Positions 1 to 8,263 are shown, counted from the stretch's first letter. The stretch: DNA of 39,132 nucleotides from Anaerolineae bacterium (GCA_015486215.1 WFSA01000129.1:1-39132); one strand, 5' to 3'. Numbers and translations: made by a program. The notes: generated from the letters alone by a model not told the origin.

Positions 1-695
1 CCAAAGAGCAATGGCGTTTGCGTCGCATCGAACAATATATCAAGAAAAATATCGAAAAAGCAGCCTTACCCACCGTTGAAGAGATCCAAACGTACCGCGA
101 GGAGAAGTTAGTTGAGAGCATGATGGTCTGGTTGCGCCGTGACCGCTGCCATCGAGAAAAACAGATCGTCACCAAATTAGTAGAAGAAGGGTACGACGCG
201 ATAGAGATCGCATCTGCCGCGCTAAAATTGGCACGTTCAGAAGAGAAGCAACGCCCCATCCCCCAAATCCGCGAAGTACGCATGAGCGATTCACGCAATG
301 GCGGCGGGCGCAATTATCGCGGGCAAGAGGGGCGAAACGGCCGTCGTAACCAAAACGGCTATCAAGGCAACCGTCCGAGCGGCGGGCGCGGCAGACCAGA
401 CCGTCAACAACGCAGTAATCGGCATCAAGCTGGACACGATCACAGCCGCAACTCCCACGAGCAAGGAATGGTGCGCCTGCGCTTAGGCGTAGGCAAACAA
501 AACGGAGTCCGTCCCAACGACATCGTTGGCTCCATCGCCTATCACGCCGACATTCCCGGCCGCGTCATCGGTGCCATTCGTATTGAGCAACAAGAAACAA
601 TGGTAGACATTCCCGAAAAATTTGTCGGCCAAGTGCTGGCCAAATCCGACAGTTACCAATTGCATCGGAAACCCGTCCGTATCGAACGCGCATAG
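1..695 (+). CDS. DEAD-box RNA helicase, C-terminal part (5' end outside window)
   Basis: The reading frame is open from the first base, so this is the 3' part of a longer gene. The first in-window start-like codon (TTG at 18) is internal. The visible part begins in the tail of the second RecA domain (a basic RRIEQYIKKNIEK helix and an LPTVEEI segment, as in CsdA/DeaD). It continues with a roughly 60-residue Arg/Gly/Asn/Gln-rich linker and ends in a DbpA-type RNA-binding domain (RLRLGVGKQNGVRPNDIVGS, then IPGRVIGAIRI). Such helicases unwind structured RNA during ribosome assembly and cold adaptation in the cytoplasm. The catalytic motifs lie outside the window, so the DeaD/CsdA subfamily is an inference. 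A strong terminator follows 10 bp after the stop. Confidence 0.85.
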   Translation, partial: KEQWRLRRIEQYIKKNIEKAALPTVEEIQTYREEKLVESMMVWLRRDRCHREKQIVTKLVEEGYDAIEIASAALKLARSEEKQRPIPQIREVRMSDSRNGGGRNYRGQEGRNGRRNQNGYQGNRPSGGRGRPDRQQRSNRHQAGHDHSRNSHEQGMVRLRLGVGKQNGVRPNDIVGSIAYHADIPGRVIGAIRIEQQETMVDIPEKFVGQVLAKSDSYQLHRKPVRIERA

Positions 696-705
696 AATTA
701 GGTAG

Positions 706-730
706 AGCCGCCCCGCTGGGGCGGCTTTTT
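706..730 (+). terminator. Rho-independent terminator of the helicase gene
   Basis: AGCCGCCCC and GGGGCGGCT pair around a CGCT-like loop and are followed by a run of five T. It lies 10 bp past the helicase stop codon. Confidence 0.9.
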
Positions 731-748
731 ATTGTATCCAAAATCAGG

Positions 749-860
749 GTATCTTCTCAGTATTCTGGGGAGACTTGACAAATTTTCCTAATGATACTCG
801 TGTAAAATAAAGTGCTGATGAAATTTGTCAAGTCTTGCCCCCAACTTTTTGAGAAGATAC
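749..860 (+). repeat. MITE family A, copy 1 (A/C hybrid right end), 8-bp TSD
   Basis: An element of 112 bp with terminal inverted repeats GTATCTTCTCA / TGAGAAGATAC and inner arms GACTTGACAAATT / AAATTTGTCAAGTC. It is flanked by the exact duplication AAATCAGG (741-748 and 861-868). The last 24 bp match the end of family C (CCCCCAACTTTTTGAGAAGA) rather than the usual family A end, so the element is a hybrid. It lies between the helicase terminator and the tRNA-Lys promoter. Confidence 0.9.
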
Positions 861-878
861 AAATCAGGGTCAAAAAAT

Positions 879-907
879 TTGCCGAAAACGGCACACACAG
901 TTATACT
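879..907 (+). promoter_or_regulatory. Probable sigma-A-type promoter of tRNA-Lys
   Basis: TTGCCG (879-884) and TATACT (902-907) are separated by 17 bp, and the tRNA begins 13 bp downstream. The -35 hexamer starts 18 bp after the end of the MITE. Confidence 0.6.
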
Positions 908-919
908 CCCCGCCGTTAT

Positions 920-992
920 GGGTCATTAGCTCAGTTGGTAGAGCAGTGGACTTTTAATCCATTGGTCAGAGGTTCGAGTCCTCTATGACCTA
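920..992 (+). tRNA. tRNA-Lys (UUU)
   Basis: A complete cloverleaf can be folded by eye: acceptor GGGTCAT/ATGACCT with a G-U first pair, D-arm GCTC...GAGC, anticodon loop CTTTTAA (anticodon TTT), and T-arm AGAGG-TTCGAGT-CCTCT. The 3' CCA is not encoded; CTA follows the discriminator base. Confidence 0.95.
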
Positions 993-1003
993 CTAACAAA
1001 ACA

Positions 1004-1050
1004 AGAGCAGAAGGGTGAAGACGATGGCTTCATTCTTCTGCTCTTTTTGT
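1004..1050 (+). terminator. Terminator after tRNA-Lys
   Basis: AAGAGCAGAA pairs with TTCTGCTCTT, with further pairing of GTGAAG and CTTCAT inside, and is followed by TTTTTG. It starts 12 bp after the tRNA. Confidence 0.8.
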
Positions 1051-1122
1051 ATGATAGCTAATACAGGATGGTGTAACTCCTTCGGTAATCGTAGCGAAGC
1101 CAGACCGTACTAAACATTTTTC

Positions 1123-1253
1123 GTATCTTCTCAATAAATCGTGGACAAGATTTGACAAATTCCATCAGCACTTTATTTTACACGGGTACCATTAGGAAAA
1201 TTTGTCAAGTCTCCCCAGAATGTACTCATGCCCCCAACTTTTTGAGAAGATAC
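1123..1253 (-). repeat. MITE family A, copy 2 (A/C hybrid), 8-bp TSD
   Basis: Inverse orientation to copy 1. The ends are GTATCTTCTCA and TGAGAAGATAC, and the flanking duplication is CATTTTTC (1115-1122 and 1254-1261). After CCCCAGAAT the usual family A end is replaced by family C sequence (GTACTCATGCCCCCAACTTT). The element ends 41 bp before the moeA start, and its inward TTGACA arm points toward moeA. Confidence 0.9.
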
Positions 1254-1294
1254 CATTTTTCTATCTCTATCTCTATCTCACTTCTCTATCTCTT

Positions 1295-3289
1295 ATGAAA
1301 CGACATATTTACCTTGAAGATGTTCCCATGGATCAGGCGAAGGCTGTTTTTGCCAACGCCTTGTCTCACGCTGGCTTATGGCAACCATTGCCAAGCGAAA
1401 CGATACCAGTCACCGCCGCCAACGGCCGTGTAACCGCCTCCCCCATCTGGGCAAAATTCTCATCCCCCCATTACCACGCCGCCGCGATGGATGGCTTTGC
1501 CGTCCGCGCCCAAGACACGCACGGGGCGATGGAGACGCAGCCACTGCAGCTTACCCTCATCAAAGAGGACGCGGAGGCGGAGAGCGCCATCCGTCCCGCC
1601 AAAGCGGTCAACACCGGCCACGCCCTGCCCGCGTGGGCAAACGCTGTCGTGATGATCGAGCATACGCAACCCATCACCTTGCCCGATGGCAGGAAAGGGT
1701 TGGAAATCCGTGCCGCTTTGCCGCCGTGGCATCATGTGCGCCCGATGGGAGAGGATATGGTAGCGACTGAACTGGTGCTGCCCGCTAATCACACCATCCG
1801 TGCCGTCGATTTAGGGGCGATGGCTGGCTCTGGACATGCAGTTGCAGCGGTATATCGGCGGCCTCGCGTGGCGATTATCCCGACTGGTTCGGAGTTGATC
1901 TCGGCTGAGGATGCGGTCGTCAATCCACTCCAACCGGGACAGATCATCGAATACAACAGCCTCGTGCTGGCGGCGCAAATCGAAACATGGGGCGGCCTGC
2001 CGACCCGTTTCCCAGTTGTGCGCGATAATTTAGAGGCGATAAAAACGGCCGTTTCCCAAGCCGCCGCCGCCCACGATCTCATCCTCATTAACGCCGGCTC
2101 CTCTGCTGGCAGCGAAGATTATACCGCCCATGTTGTCCAACAATTGGGGACGCTCCTCATTCACGGCATCGCCGTGCGGCCGGGACATCCCGTCATCTTT
2201 GGTATGATTGGAGATCAGGAGACCGATCCCCGCCCCCCAACTCCCATCATCGGCGTGCCCGGTTACCCCGTGAGTGCCGCTTTGACGGGCGAGATATTTG
2301 TCGAACCGATATTGGCACGCTGGCGCGGTCAGGCGGCGTATGAAGCCCCCGTCATGCAGGCGGCGTTGACGCGCAAACTTAATTCGCATACGGGAGATGA
2401 TGATTATGTGCGTGTGGCGGTCGGCAATGTTGGCGGCAAGGTGATGGCAACGCCGATCAGTCGCGGCGCAGGGGTGATTACGTCGCTGGTGCGGGCGGAT
2501 GGCATCATTCGTATTCCACGATTCAGCGAAGGGGCGGAGATGGGAACGGCCGTTAACGTCCATCTCTACCGCACCCCGCGCGAGATCGATAAGAGCATCG
2601 TCGCCATCGGCAGCCATGATTTGACTCTCGATTTACTGGCACAATTCTTAGCCGAGCGGGAAGGGGGATGGCGATTGATGTCCGCCAATGTCGGCAGTTT
2701 GGGCGGACTTGTCGCCCTGCGACGGGGAGAGTCTCATCTGGGCGGCAGCCATTTGCTTGACCCTGAGACGGGGGTGTATAACGACAGCTATGTGCGCCGC
2801 TATCTGCCCAAACAGGAAATTATGCTGGTGACTTTGGTCGGGCGGGAGCAGGGCTGGATCGTGCCTGCGGGCAACCCTCAAGGGCTGACCGGATGGCGGG
2901 ATGCGGCTGACCCTGATTTGCAATTTGTCAATCGACAGCGCGGGGCGGGAACGCGGGTTTTGCTTGATTATGAGTTGAACAAAGCGTCCATCACCCCCGA
3001 TATGATGCGCGGCTATGTGCGGGAAGAGTACACCCATTTGGCAGTAGCGGCGGCGGTTGCCTCTGGCACGGCCGATGCTGGATTAGGCATTCGGGCAGCG
3101 GCGCGGGCATTGCAATTGGATTTTGTCCCTTTAGCGCATGAGCAATACGATCTCGTTATCCCCAAAATTCATTATGAGAGTGACCGTTTACGGCCGTTGT
3201 TGGATTTGTTGCATGATGGACGGTTTAGAACGGCCGTTTCCAACCTGCCCGGCTACGACATCACCCCAATGGGAGAAGTGAGGAGATAG
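1295..3289 (+). CDS. moeA: MoeA-type molybdopterin molybdotransferase fused to a periplasmic-binding-like domain
   Basis: A protein of 664 residues, far longer than MoeA alone (about 400). Residues 1 to about 405 carry MoeA landmarks: AAAMDGFAVRAQDT, INTGHALP-like with AVVMIEH, RVAIIPTGSEL in the MPT-binding domain, GSSAGSEDYT, and a C-terminal MoeA domain after VPGYPVSA. Residues from about 435 to 640 form a LysR/ModA-like binding domain (COG1910 type), starting at IVAIGSHDLTLDLLAQFL and including GAGTRVLLDYEL. MoeA inserts molybdenum or tungsten into molybdopterin in the cytoplasm. The fused domain may sense or deliver the oxyanion, which is inference. The start ATG at 1295 is chosen because the upstream frame extension is only MITE and CTCTAT-repeat DNA. 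The gene converges with the downstream ABC pair. Confidence 0.88.
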   Translation: MKRHIYLEDVPMDQAKAVFANALSHAGLWQPLPSETIPVTAANGRVTASPIWAKFSSPHYHAAAMDGFAVRAQDTHGAMETQPLQLTLIKEDAEAESAIRPAKAVNTGHALPAWANAVVMIEHTQPITLPDGRKGLEIRAALPPWHHVRPMGEDMVATELVLPANHTIRAVDLGAMAGSGHAVAAVYRRPRVAIIPTGSELISAEDAVVNPLQPGQIIEYNSLVLAAQIETWGGLPTRFPVVRDNLEAIKTAVSQAAAAHDLILINAGSSAGSEDYTAHVVQQLGTLLIHGIAVRPGHPVIFGMIGDQETDPRPPTPIIGVPGYPVSAALTGEIFVEPILARWRGQAAYEAPVMQAALTRKLNSHTGDDDYVRVAVGNVGGKVMATPISRGAGVITSLVRADGIIRIPRFSEGAEMGTAVNVHLYRTPREIDKSIVAIGSHDLTLDLLAQFLAEREGGWRLMSANVGSLGGLVALRRGESHLGGSHLLDPETGVYNDSYVRRYLPKQEIMLVTLVGREQGWIVPAGNPQGLTGWRDAADPDLQFVNRQRGAGTRVLLDYELNKASITPDMMRGYVREEYTHLAVAAAVASGTADAGLGIRAAARALQLDFVPLAHEQYDLVIPKIHYESDRLRPLLDLLHDGRFRTAVSNLPGYDITPMGEVRR

Positions 3290-3393
3290 AGACGGGAGAT
3301 ATAGATGGTATGGATTGCGCTGCGTTACCTCTACCTCTACCTCTACCTCTATCTCTATCTCTATCTCTATCTCTCTTCTCTATCTCTCTTCCC
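3284..3393. repeat. Inverted simple-word array between convergent genes
   Basis: GAGATAGAGACGGGAGATATAG at the moeA end faces a run of CTCTAC/CTCTAT hexamers at 3337-3392. Transcribed either way, the array could fold into a long purine/pyrimidine hairpin. No other terminator is seen for either convergent gene, so a bidirectional terminator role is possible but unproven. Confidence 0.6.
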
Positions 3394-3397
3394 TCTG

Positions 3398-5335
3398 TTA
3401 ATCTTCCTCCACTTGCCGACGGAATTGGCTCATGTATAGATCGTAGTAGAACCCGTTTGCCTCCAAGAGTGAATCATGCGTGCCGCGTTCGATGATTTCA
3501 CCCGCTTGCAGCACCAGCACCTCGTCCGCATTGCGGATCGTGCTGAGGCGGTGGGCGATGACGAAACTGGTGCGCCCGCGCAGCATATCATCCAGCGCGT
3601 GCTGAATCAGCCGCTCCGTGCGGGTGTCTACACTGCTGGTCGCTTCGTCGAGGATGAGGATGCGCGGATTTGTGAGCGTGACACGGGCGATGGCGAGAAG
3701 CTGCCGTTGTCCCTGACTTAATCCTGCGCCCCGTTCGCCCAGCATCGTGTCGTACCCATTCTCTAGTTTTTGAATGAACACATCTGCCCGCGCCAGCTTG
3801 GCGGCGGCGATGACCTCTTGGTCGGTCGCTTCAGCACGGCCGTATCTGATATTTTCCATCACCGTCGCACTGAACAAGAATGTGTCTTGCAGCACCAGCC
3901 CGATCTGCGCCCGCAAACTGCGAGCCGTCACATCGCGCACATCATGCCCGTCAATCGTGATCTTGCCTTGCGTCACATCCCAAAAACGGGGCAGTAGATT
4001 GATGATTGTTGTTTTGCCTGCGCCTGTCGGGCCGACGATGGCGATGGTTTTTCCCGGTGCGGCATCAATATAAATGCTTTTCAACACTGGCTCATCAGGG
4101 TTATACGCTGCCCACACATTTTCAAAACGCACATGCCCATTGATGAGAGGCATCTCAAGCGCATCCGCTTTGTCGGCGATCTCAATCGGCTCTTCCAATA
4201 GTCCAGAAATGCGCTCTGCACCAGCGATGGCACTTTGGATATTTGTCCACAAGACGGAAATTTGCTGTACGGGGCGGTTGAACTGTTGCGTGTACAAAAT
4301 GAAGGTGATGATCAACCCCATCGAAATGGTCGTGCCCATCAGTTCCGTATCGTTGAGCAGTAAGATACCGCCAATAGCAGCGACGATTGCCAAGCTGACA
4401 TAGCTTAACGCTTCCAACGTCGGTGCAAGTGCGCTGGTGAACGCTTGTGCCTTGACATTTGCGTCCCGATTGGCGGCGTTGTCCTCGCGGAATTGGGCGA
4501 TATTTTCATCTTCACGGCTGAATGCCTGCACCTCACGCACGGCCGATATGCTCTCTTGTAAGTTGGAATTGACTGAGCCAATCTCCTGTCGCGCCTGACG
4601 GAACGCCTTGCGGGCCTGCGCCGAGAACCAACGAGTGGCGATGAACATCACTGGTAAGGTGATCAAGCTGATGAGAGAGAAGGGGATATTTTTGCTGAAC
4701 ATTTTGTACACAATCCAGCCGAGTAGAAACACTCCTTGCGCGACATTGATCAGGGCAAAGCCAATCGCCTGTTGCAAGGTGTCTACATCGTTGGTGAAGC
4801 GGCTCATAATGTCGCCCGTTTCGCTGCGGCTGAAGAAGCCGAGCGATAATCGGTGCATATGGGCGAATACTTTTGCCCGCAAGTCGCGCAGCATGTGGAA
4901 CCCAGCCCAGCGCATCAGGAAGAAGGATGCGCCGGTGATGACGGCACTGCCTATATAAATCAGGGCGATGATGAGAACGAGTTCACCTATGCCGCGAATT
5001 GTGCTGTCGGCTGTGGCTGCTGGGTCTGGGGTGATGTACCAGCAGTTCGCCCCTATATCTCCGACTTTCTCTTTGCCAGCCATGGCTATAAAGTCGGCCG
5101 TGCTGTCATTGCCCATTTGTCCAGATGTGTATGGGGTGATGTAACAATCGACGACCTGCCCTGTCAAATCAGGCACAAGTGCCTGCATATACGCATTGAC
5201 GGCGACCAGCAGTAAAACGATGATGAGATGAAGGTAGTATGACTTAAATTGTTTTCCCAGCCATTTAAGTGTTGGCCATGTGTTATTCGCTTTGTCGGCT
5301 TCTACGCCGAGCATACGATCTTGGTGTTGCATCAT
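3398..5335 (-). CDS. ABC exporter half-transporter, consensus-site subunit
   Basis: A protein of 645 residues with the type IV exporter layout: six-helix membrane domain (about 30-380, with a long external loop near residues 55-115), then a nucleotide-binding domain. Walker A GPTGAGKTT lies near residue 434, the signature is LSQGQRQLLAI near 538, Walker B is ILILDEATSSVD near 557 with an intact catalytic Glu, and the switch His is in IAHRLSTI near 594. The signature departs from LSGGQ (LSQGQ). It is the downstream partner of the gene at 5416-7287, and the pair matches heterodimeric exporters of the TM287/288, LmrCD and YheIH type. The substrate is unknown; with an adjacent marR gene, drug or lipid export is plausible. 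Confidence 0.9.
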   Translation of the reverse strand: MMQHQDRMLGVEADKANNTWPTLKWLGKQFKSYYLHLIIVLLLVAVNAYMQALVPDLTGQVVDCYITPYTSGQMGNDSTADFIAMAGKEKVGDIGANCWYITPDPAATADSTIRGIGELVLIIALIYIGSAVITGASFFLMRWAGFHMLRDLRAKVFAHMHRLSLGFFSRSETGDIMSRFTNDVDTLQQAIGFALINVAQGVFLLGWIVYKMFSKNIPFSLISLITLPVMFIATRWFSAQARKAFRQARQEIGSVNSNLQESISAVREVQAFSREDENIAQFREDNAANRDANVKAQAFTSALAPTLEALSYVSLAIVAAIGGILLLNDTELMGTTISMGLIITFILYTQQFNRPVQQISVLWTNIQSAIAGAERISGLLEEPIEIADKADALEMPLINGHVRFENVWAAYNPDEPVLKSIYIDAAPGKTIAIVGPTGAGKTTIINLLPRFWDVTQGKITIDGHDVRDVTARSLRAQIGLVLQDTFLFSATVMENIRYGRAEATDQEVIAAAKLARADVFIQKLENGYDTMLGERGAGLSQGQRQLLAIARVTLTNPRILILDEATSSVDTRTERLIQHALDDMLRGRTSFVIAHRLSTIRNADEVLVLQAGEIIERGTHDSLLEANGFYYDLYMSQFRRQVEED

Positions 5336-5344
5336 AAGATTTAT

Positions 5345-5414
5345 AAAGGAATGGATAATTGAGAATGGATAATTTGTTCCTATCTCTTTATCAATTTTCC
5401 ATTATCCATTCTCC
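5345..5414. repeat. Inverted AATGGATAAT-word repeat in the ABC spacer
   Basis: AATGGATAATTGAGAATGGATAA is followed after about 20 bp by the complementary TCCATTATCCATTCTCCATT. It fills most of the 80-bp spacer between the two ABC genes and could form a hairpin in their mRNA. Confidence 0.6.
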
Positions 5415-5415
5415 A

Positions 5416-7287
5416 TTATTCTGAAAGTTGTGAGTGGTAAATTTCAGCGTAGATGGGACTGTTCTCCATCAACTCTTCATGAACGCCGCTGTCAACAATA
5501 CGGCCGTTTTCTAGTACTAAAATCTGGTCAGCGTTCAGCACTGTGCTGATGCGCTGGGCGATGACAAAGCTGGTGCGTTTTTTCATCAAGCTGTCTAATG
5601 CCTGCTGGATTTCGTATTCTGTGTTCAGGTCTACACTGCTGGTGGAATCGTCTAGGATCAGGATATGCGGATCCATCAGTAGGGCGCGGGCGATGGCGAT
5701 GCGCTGTTTTTGGCCGCCGCTGAGGGTGGAGCCGCGCTCGCCAACGGCCGTTTCATACCCATCTGGGAATTCCATGATAAAGTTGTGTGCCGCTGCCGCT
5801 TTGGCCGCCGCTTGCACATCCTCGTCACTTGCATCGGAACGGCCGTAAGCGATATTATCTCGTATCGTGCCGCGAAAGAGCGTTGTCTCTTGCAGCACAA
5901 TGCCGATTTTGTCGCGCACGCTTTCGATGGTTATATCGCGCAAATCGTGACCGTCAATGAGAATACGGCCGTTGCTGACATCATAAAAGCGGGGGATGAG
6001 ATTGATAATGGTCGATTTGCCGCTGCCTGTTGAGCCGAGCAGGGCGATGGTTTGGCCGGGTTCGGCGGTAAAGCTGATATTAGACAGCACCGCTTCGCCG
6101 CTTTTGAAGTAGCGGAAGGTGACATCTTCAAATTGAACACGGCCGTTGACCGTCTCTAATGCCATCGCCCCCGCTTTGTTTGCCACCTCGTTTTTTACAT
6201 CCAAAATCTCAAAGATGCGGATTGCGCTGGCGGATGCTTGCGCCATCATTGACATGATCATCCCCAATTGTCCCATTGGAATAAAAATGAAGATGAGATA
6301 CATGCTGAACTTTTGCCATTCGCCCAGCGTAAATGAGCCGTTGATAATTTCTGCACCGCCAAAGTACAAAATGGCGACTTGCCCTAAATTGGCGATCAAA
6401 AAAATGAGCGGAAACATGAACGAGAAAAATTTGCTGATGCGTATGCGCTGGTCGAGTAGATTATCTATCCCTTTGCCAAATCGTGCTGCCTCACGCGGTT
6501 CGCTGGTGAACGCTTTGATCACTTGCAGGCCGACCAAATTCTCTTGTAAGATGGTGTTGACCGTTGCTAATCGTTTTTGAACCTCTTGGAAAAGAGGCAC
6601 GATCATACGGCCAAAGGTGGCGAATAGGATGAACGCAATCGGCAGCACGGGCAGGACAATTAAGGTCAATTTAAGATTAGTGAATGCCAAAATGGTGACT
6701 GTACCCACCAGCAGGATGACCGATTGGATCGCCATCAACATCCCTTGTCCAATGAAGGTTCGCAATCGTTCCACGTCGTCGGTAGCGCGAATCATAAGTT
6801 GCCCCGTGCGATTTTTGTCGTGATAGCTGAAATTGAGCCGTTGAATTTTGGCAAAAATATCGTTCCGCATCTCAAACGCGATCTCTTGCGATAATACTTG
6901 TGACATATACATTTGCGTGAAGGTGAATGCCCCGCGTGCGATGGCAAAGGCGATGACGATGAGGCCGCCGATAATTAGAGCGCGGCTGGCCGAGTCTAAA
7001 TCAAGCTGAATGGCGGTGAGATCGATGCCTAATTTGCTGGCAACCATCGGCTGTACGTTGGCGGGCAGGCCAAGTATGATTTTGTTACGCCCGTTGGTGA
7101 CGATGGTGTCAATAATGCTTTGAATGAGCTGTGGCACGGCTAGTTGTGCGCTTGTGCCGATGATGAGGGCGATGAGGGCGGTAACGGCCGTTTTCTTATA
7201 CCGTCCAATATACCGAATCGCCCGCTTCAACGCGCCGCGATCTCCCTTACTTCGCTTTTTTCTATTTCCTTTAGCTACCATTTGCAT
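5416..7287 (-). CDS. ABC exporter half-transporter, degenerate-site subunit
   Basis: A protein of 623 residues. The basic N-terminus (about 1-30) precedes a six-helix membrane domain (about 32-330) and a nucleotide-binding domain. Walker A GSTGSGKST lies near residue 415 and the signature LSGGQKQRIAIA near 520. Walker B is ILILDDSTSSVD near 540, with Asp replacing the catalytic Glu. The switch position is Gln (VIAQRIST, near 576) instead of His. Combined with the altered LSQGQ of its partner, one composite ATP site is non-catalytic and the other intact, as in characterised heterodimeric exporters. The gene is probably co-transcribed with marR upstream (7477-7983), although a MITE now sits in the spacer. 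M1 or M3 could be the start. Confidence 0.9.
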   Translation of the reverse strand: MQMVAKGNRKKRSKGDRGALKRAIRYIGRYKKTAVTALIALIIGTSAQLAVPQLIQSIIDTIVTNGRNKIILGLPANVQPMVASKLGIDLTAIQLDLDSASRALIIGGLIVIAFAIARGAFTFTQMYMSQVLSQEIAFEMRNDIFAKIQRLNFSYHDKNRTGQLMIRATDDVERLRTFIGQGMLMAIQSVILLVGTVTILAFTNLKLTLIVLPVLPIAFILFATFGRMIVPLFQEVQKRLATVNTILQENLVGLQVIKAFTSEPREAARFGKGIDNLLDQRIRISKFFSFMFPLIFLIANLGQVAILYFGGAEIINGSFTLGEWQKFSMYLIFIFIPMGQLGMIMSMMAQASASAIRIFEILDVKNEVANKAGAMALETVNGRVQFEDVTFRYFKSGEAVLSNISFTAEPGQTIALLGSTGSGKSTIINLIPRFYDVSNGRILIDGHDLRDITIESVRDKIGIVLQETTLFRGTIRDNIAYGRSDASDEDVQAAAKAAAAHNFIMEFPDGYETAVGERGSTLSGGQKQRIAIARALLMDPHILILDDSTSSVDLNTEYEIQQALDSLMKKRTSFVIAQRISTVLNADQILVLENGRIVDSGVHEELMENSPIYAEIYHSQLSE

Positions 7288-7306
7288 AGTTTACTCCGTT
7301 AAAAAG

Positions 7307-7418
7307 GTATCTTCTCAGTATTCTGGGGAGACTTGACAAATTTTCCTAATGATACTCGTGTAAAATAAAGTGCTGATGAAATTTGTCAAGTCTTGTCCAC
7401 GATTTATTGAGAAGATAC
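7307..7418 (+). repeat. MITE family A, copy 3, inside the marR-ABC operon, 8-bp TSD
   Basis: A complete 112-bp copy (GTATCTTCTCA...TGAGAAGATAC) with the exact duplication TTAAAAAG at 7299-7306 and 7419-7426. It separates marR from the exporter genes. The arm read on the minus strand contains TTGACA, 16 bp, TATTTT, which points at the ABC genes and could act as a weak promoter. Confidence 0.95.
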
Positions 7419-7426
7419 TTAAAAAG

Positions 7427-7490
7427 CTAGAGATAGAGCGAGGAACTGGAGGAATCAATGCCTCCAACTCCGCCCTCTAGCTCTCCGCGC
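7427..7490 (-). terminator. Hairpin with T-run after marR (minus strand)
   Basis: On the minus strand GAGCTAGAG pairs with CTCTAGCT-like sequence around an inner GGAGTTGGAGG/CCTCCAGTTCC stem, and TTTTTAAG follows. It overlaps the end of marR, so marR transcripts may stop before the exporter genes. Confidence 0.5.
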
Positions 7491-7983
7491 TGTTGATTTT
7501 GTTTAGCAGATGTGCCAGCGTTTCTTGCTCGTCGGCGGTGAGGCTGCTAAAGCTATTGGTGATGGTTTGGAAATGTTTGCTGGCGTGATCGTGAACCCGC
7601 GAACGGCCGTTTTCTGTCAAGCGTATGTTGAAACGGCGGCGGTCTTTTTCATCCAGATGACGCTCGATCAACCCTTCATTCTCCAACTCGCGGATGAGCG
7701 AGCTGACGGTGTTGCGGCTGATCCCCTGTTTGTCGCTGATTTCGGAAGGGTTGAGTTCGGAACGGCCGTCTATTTCCTCAGCAAAGAGCAGGTGCATCAG
7801 TAAGCGGTAACGCGCATACGAGATGCCCGATTCAGCCAAGCTGCTTTCGCCCGCGCGGTAAACGGCGTGGGATGTTTTCCGCAGACTGTCCATGAGGCGC
7901 AGGTTGCTGGGATCTATGCCGGGGTTGAGTTCTTGCACAAAGGCGAAAAATTTTTCATGCCTTTGGGGATCGTGATCGTTCAT
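7477..7983 (-). CDS. MarR-family transcriptional regulator
   Basis: A protein of 168 residues with a MarR winged helix: a helical N-terminus, ISYARYRLLMHLLF, the DNA-recognition helix region (SEISDKQGISRNTVSSLIRE, about 82-101), the wing DEKDRRRFNIRLTENGR, and a C-terminal dimerisation helix. MarR proteins bind palindromes as dimers and usually repress neighbouring efflux genes. The ABC exporter pair directly downstream on the same strand is the obvious target. The MITE in the spacer and the terminator-like hairpin at its end may have uncoupled regulator and exporter. The ligand cannot be read from the sequence. Confidence 0.88.
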   Translation of the reverse strand: MNDHDPQRHEKFFAFVQELNPGIDPSNLRLMDSLRKTSHAVYRAGESSLAESGISYARYRLLMHLLFAEEIDGRSELNPSEISDKQGISRNTVSSLIRELENEGLIERHLDEKDRRRFNIRLTENGRSRVHDHASKHFQTITNSFSSLTADEQETLAHLLNKINSAES

Positions 7984-8106
7984 ACGGTCGCTCCTTTTCT
8001 GTTCGTTGACGAAAAGTTAATGGCAGCATTATACGGCATCGAACTATTCTGTCAAGGATAAAAAATTGTTCATTATTGGATTTTATAAAATTTTTGAGCA
8101 TCTTCT

Positions 8107-8236
8107 GTATCTTCTCAGTATTCTGGGGAGACTTGACAAATTTTCCTAATGATACTCCTGTAAAGTAAAGTGCTGATGAAATTTGTCAAGTCTTGTGCAC
8201 GATTCTCAATAAATTGTGCACAAGAGATTGACAATT
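8107..8236 (+). repeat. MITE family A, copy 4, rearranged, upstream of ftsK
   Basis: The left end and body match family A to about 8204. The proper right end is missing. Instead a second fragment in opposite orientation (CTCAATAAATTGTGCACAAG, then ATTGACAA) begins at about 8206. The junction is a GTGCAC...GTGCAC inverted repeat. No TSD could be found. Confidence 0.75.
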
Positions 8237-8256
8237 AGCGTGTAACACTTGACAAT
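8228..8256 (+). promoter_or_regulatory. Candidate ftsK promoter inside MITE-derived DNA
   Basis: TTGACA (8228-8233), 17 bp, GACAAT (8251-8256). Transcription would start at about the ATG at 8264, implying a leaderless message. The word TTGACAATTA occurs twice (8228 and 8249). The -10 match is only 4 of 6. Confidence 0.35.
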
Positions 8257-8263
8257 TACGTCT

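Noticed and set aside
749-860. Family A read as a bidirectional terminator or riboswitch
   Set aside because: Exact 8-bp target duplications and nested copies show it is a mobile element. It has no conserved position relative to gene ends.
1202-1294. A 31-residue N-terminal extension of the moeA product
   Set aside because: It is translated MITE and CTCTAT repeat. MoeA homology begins at the ATG at 1295.
3476-5215. Plus-strand open frames opposite the ABC genes
   Set aside because: They lie antisense to strongly conserved ABC domains and have no recognisable protein features.
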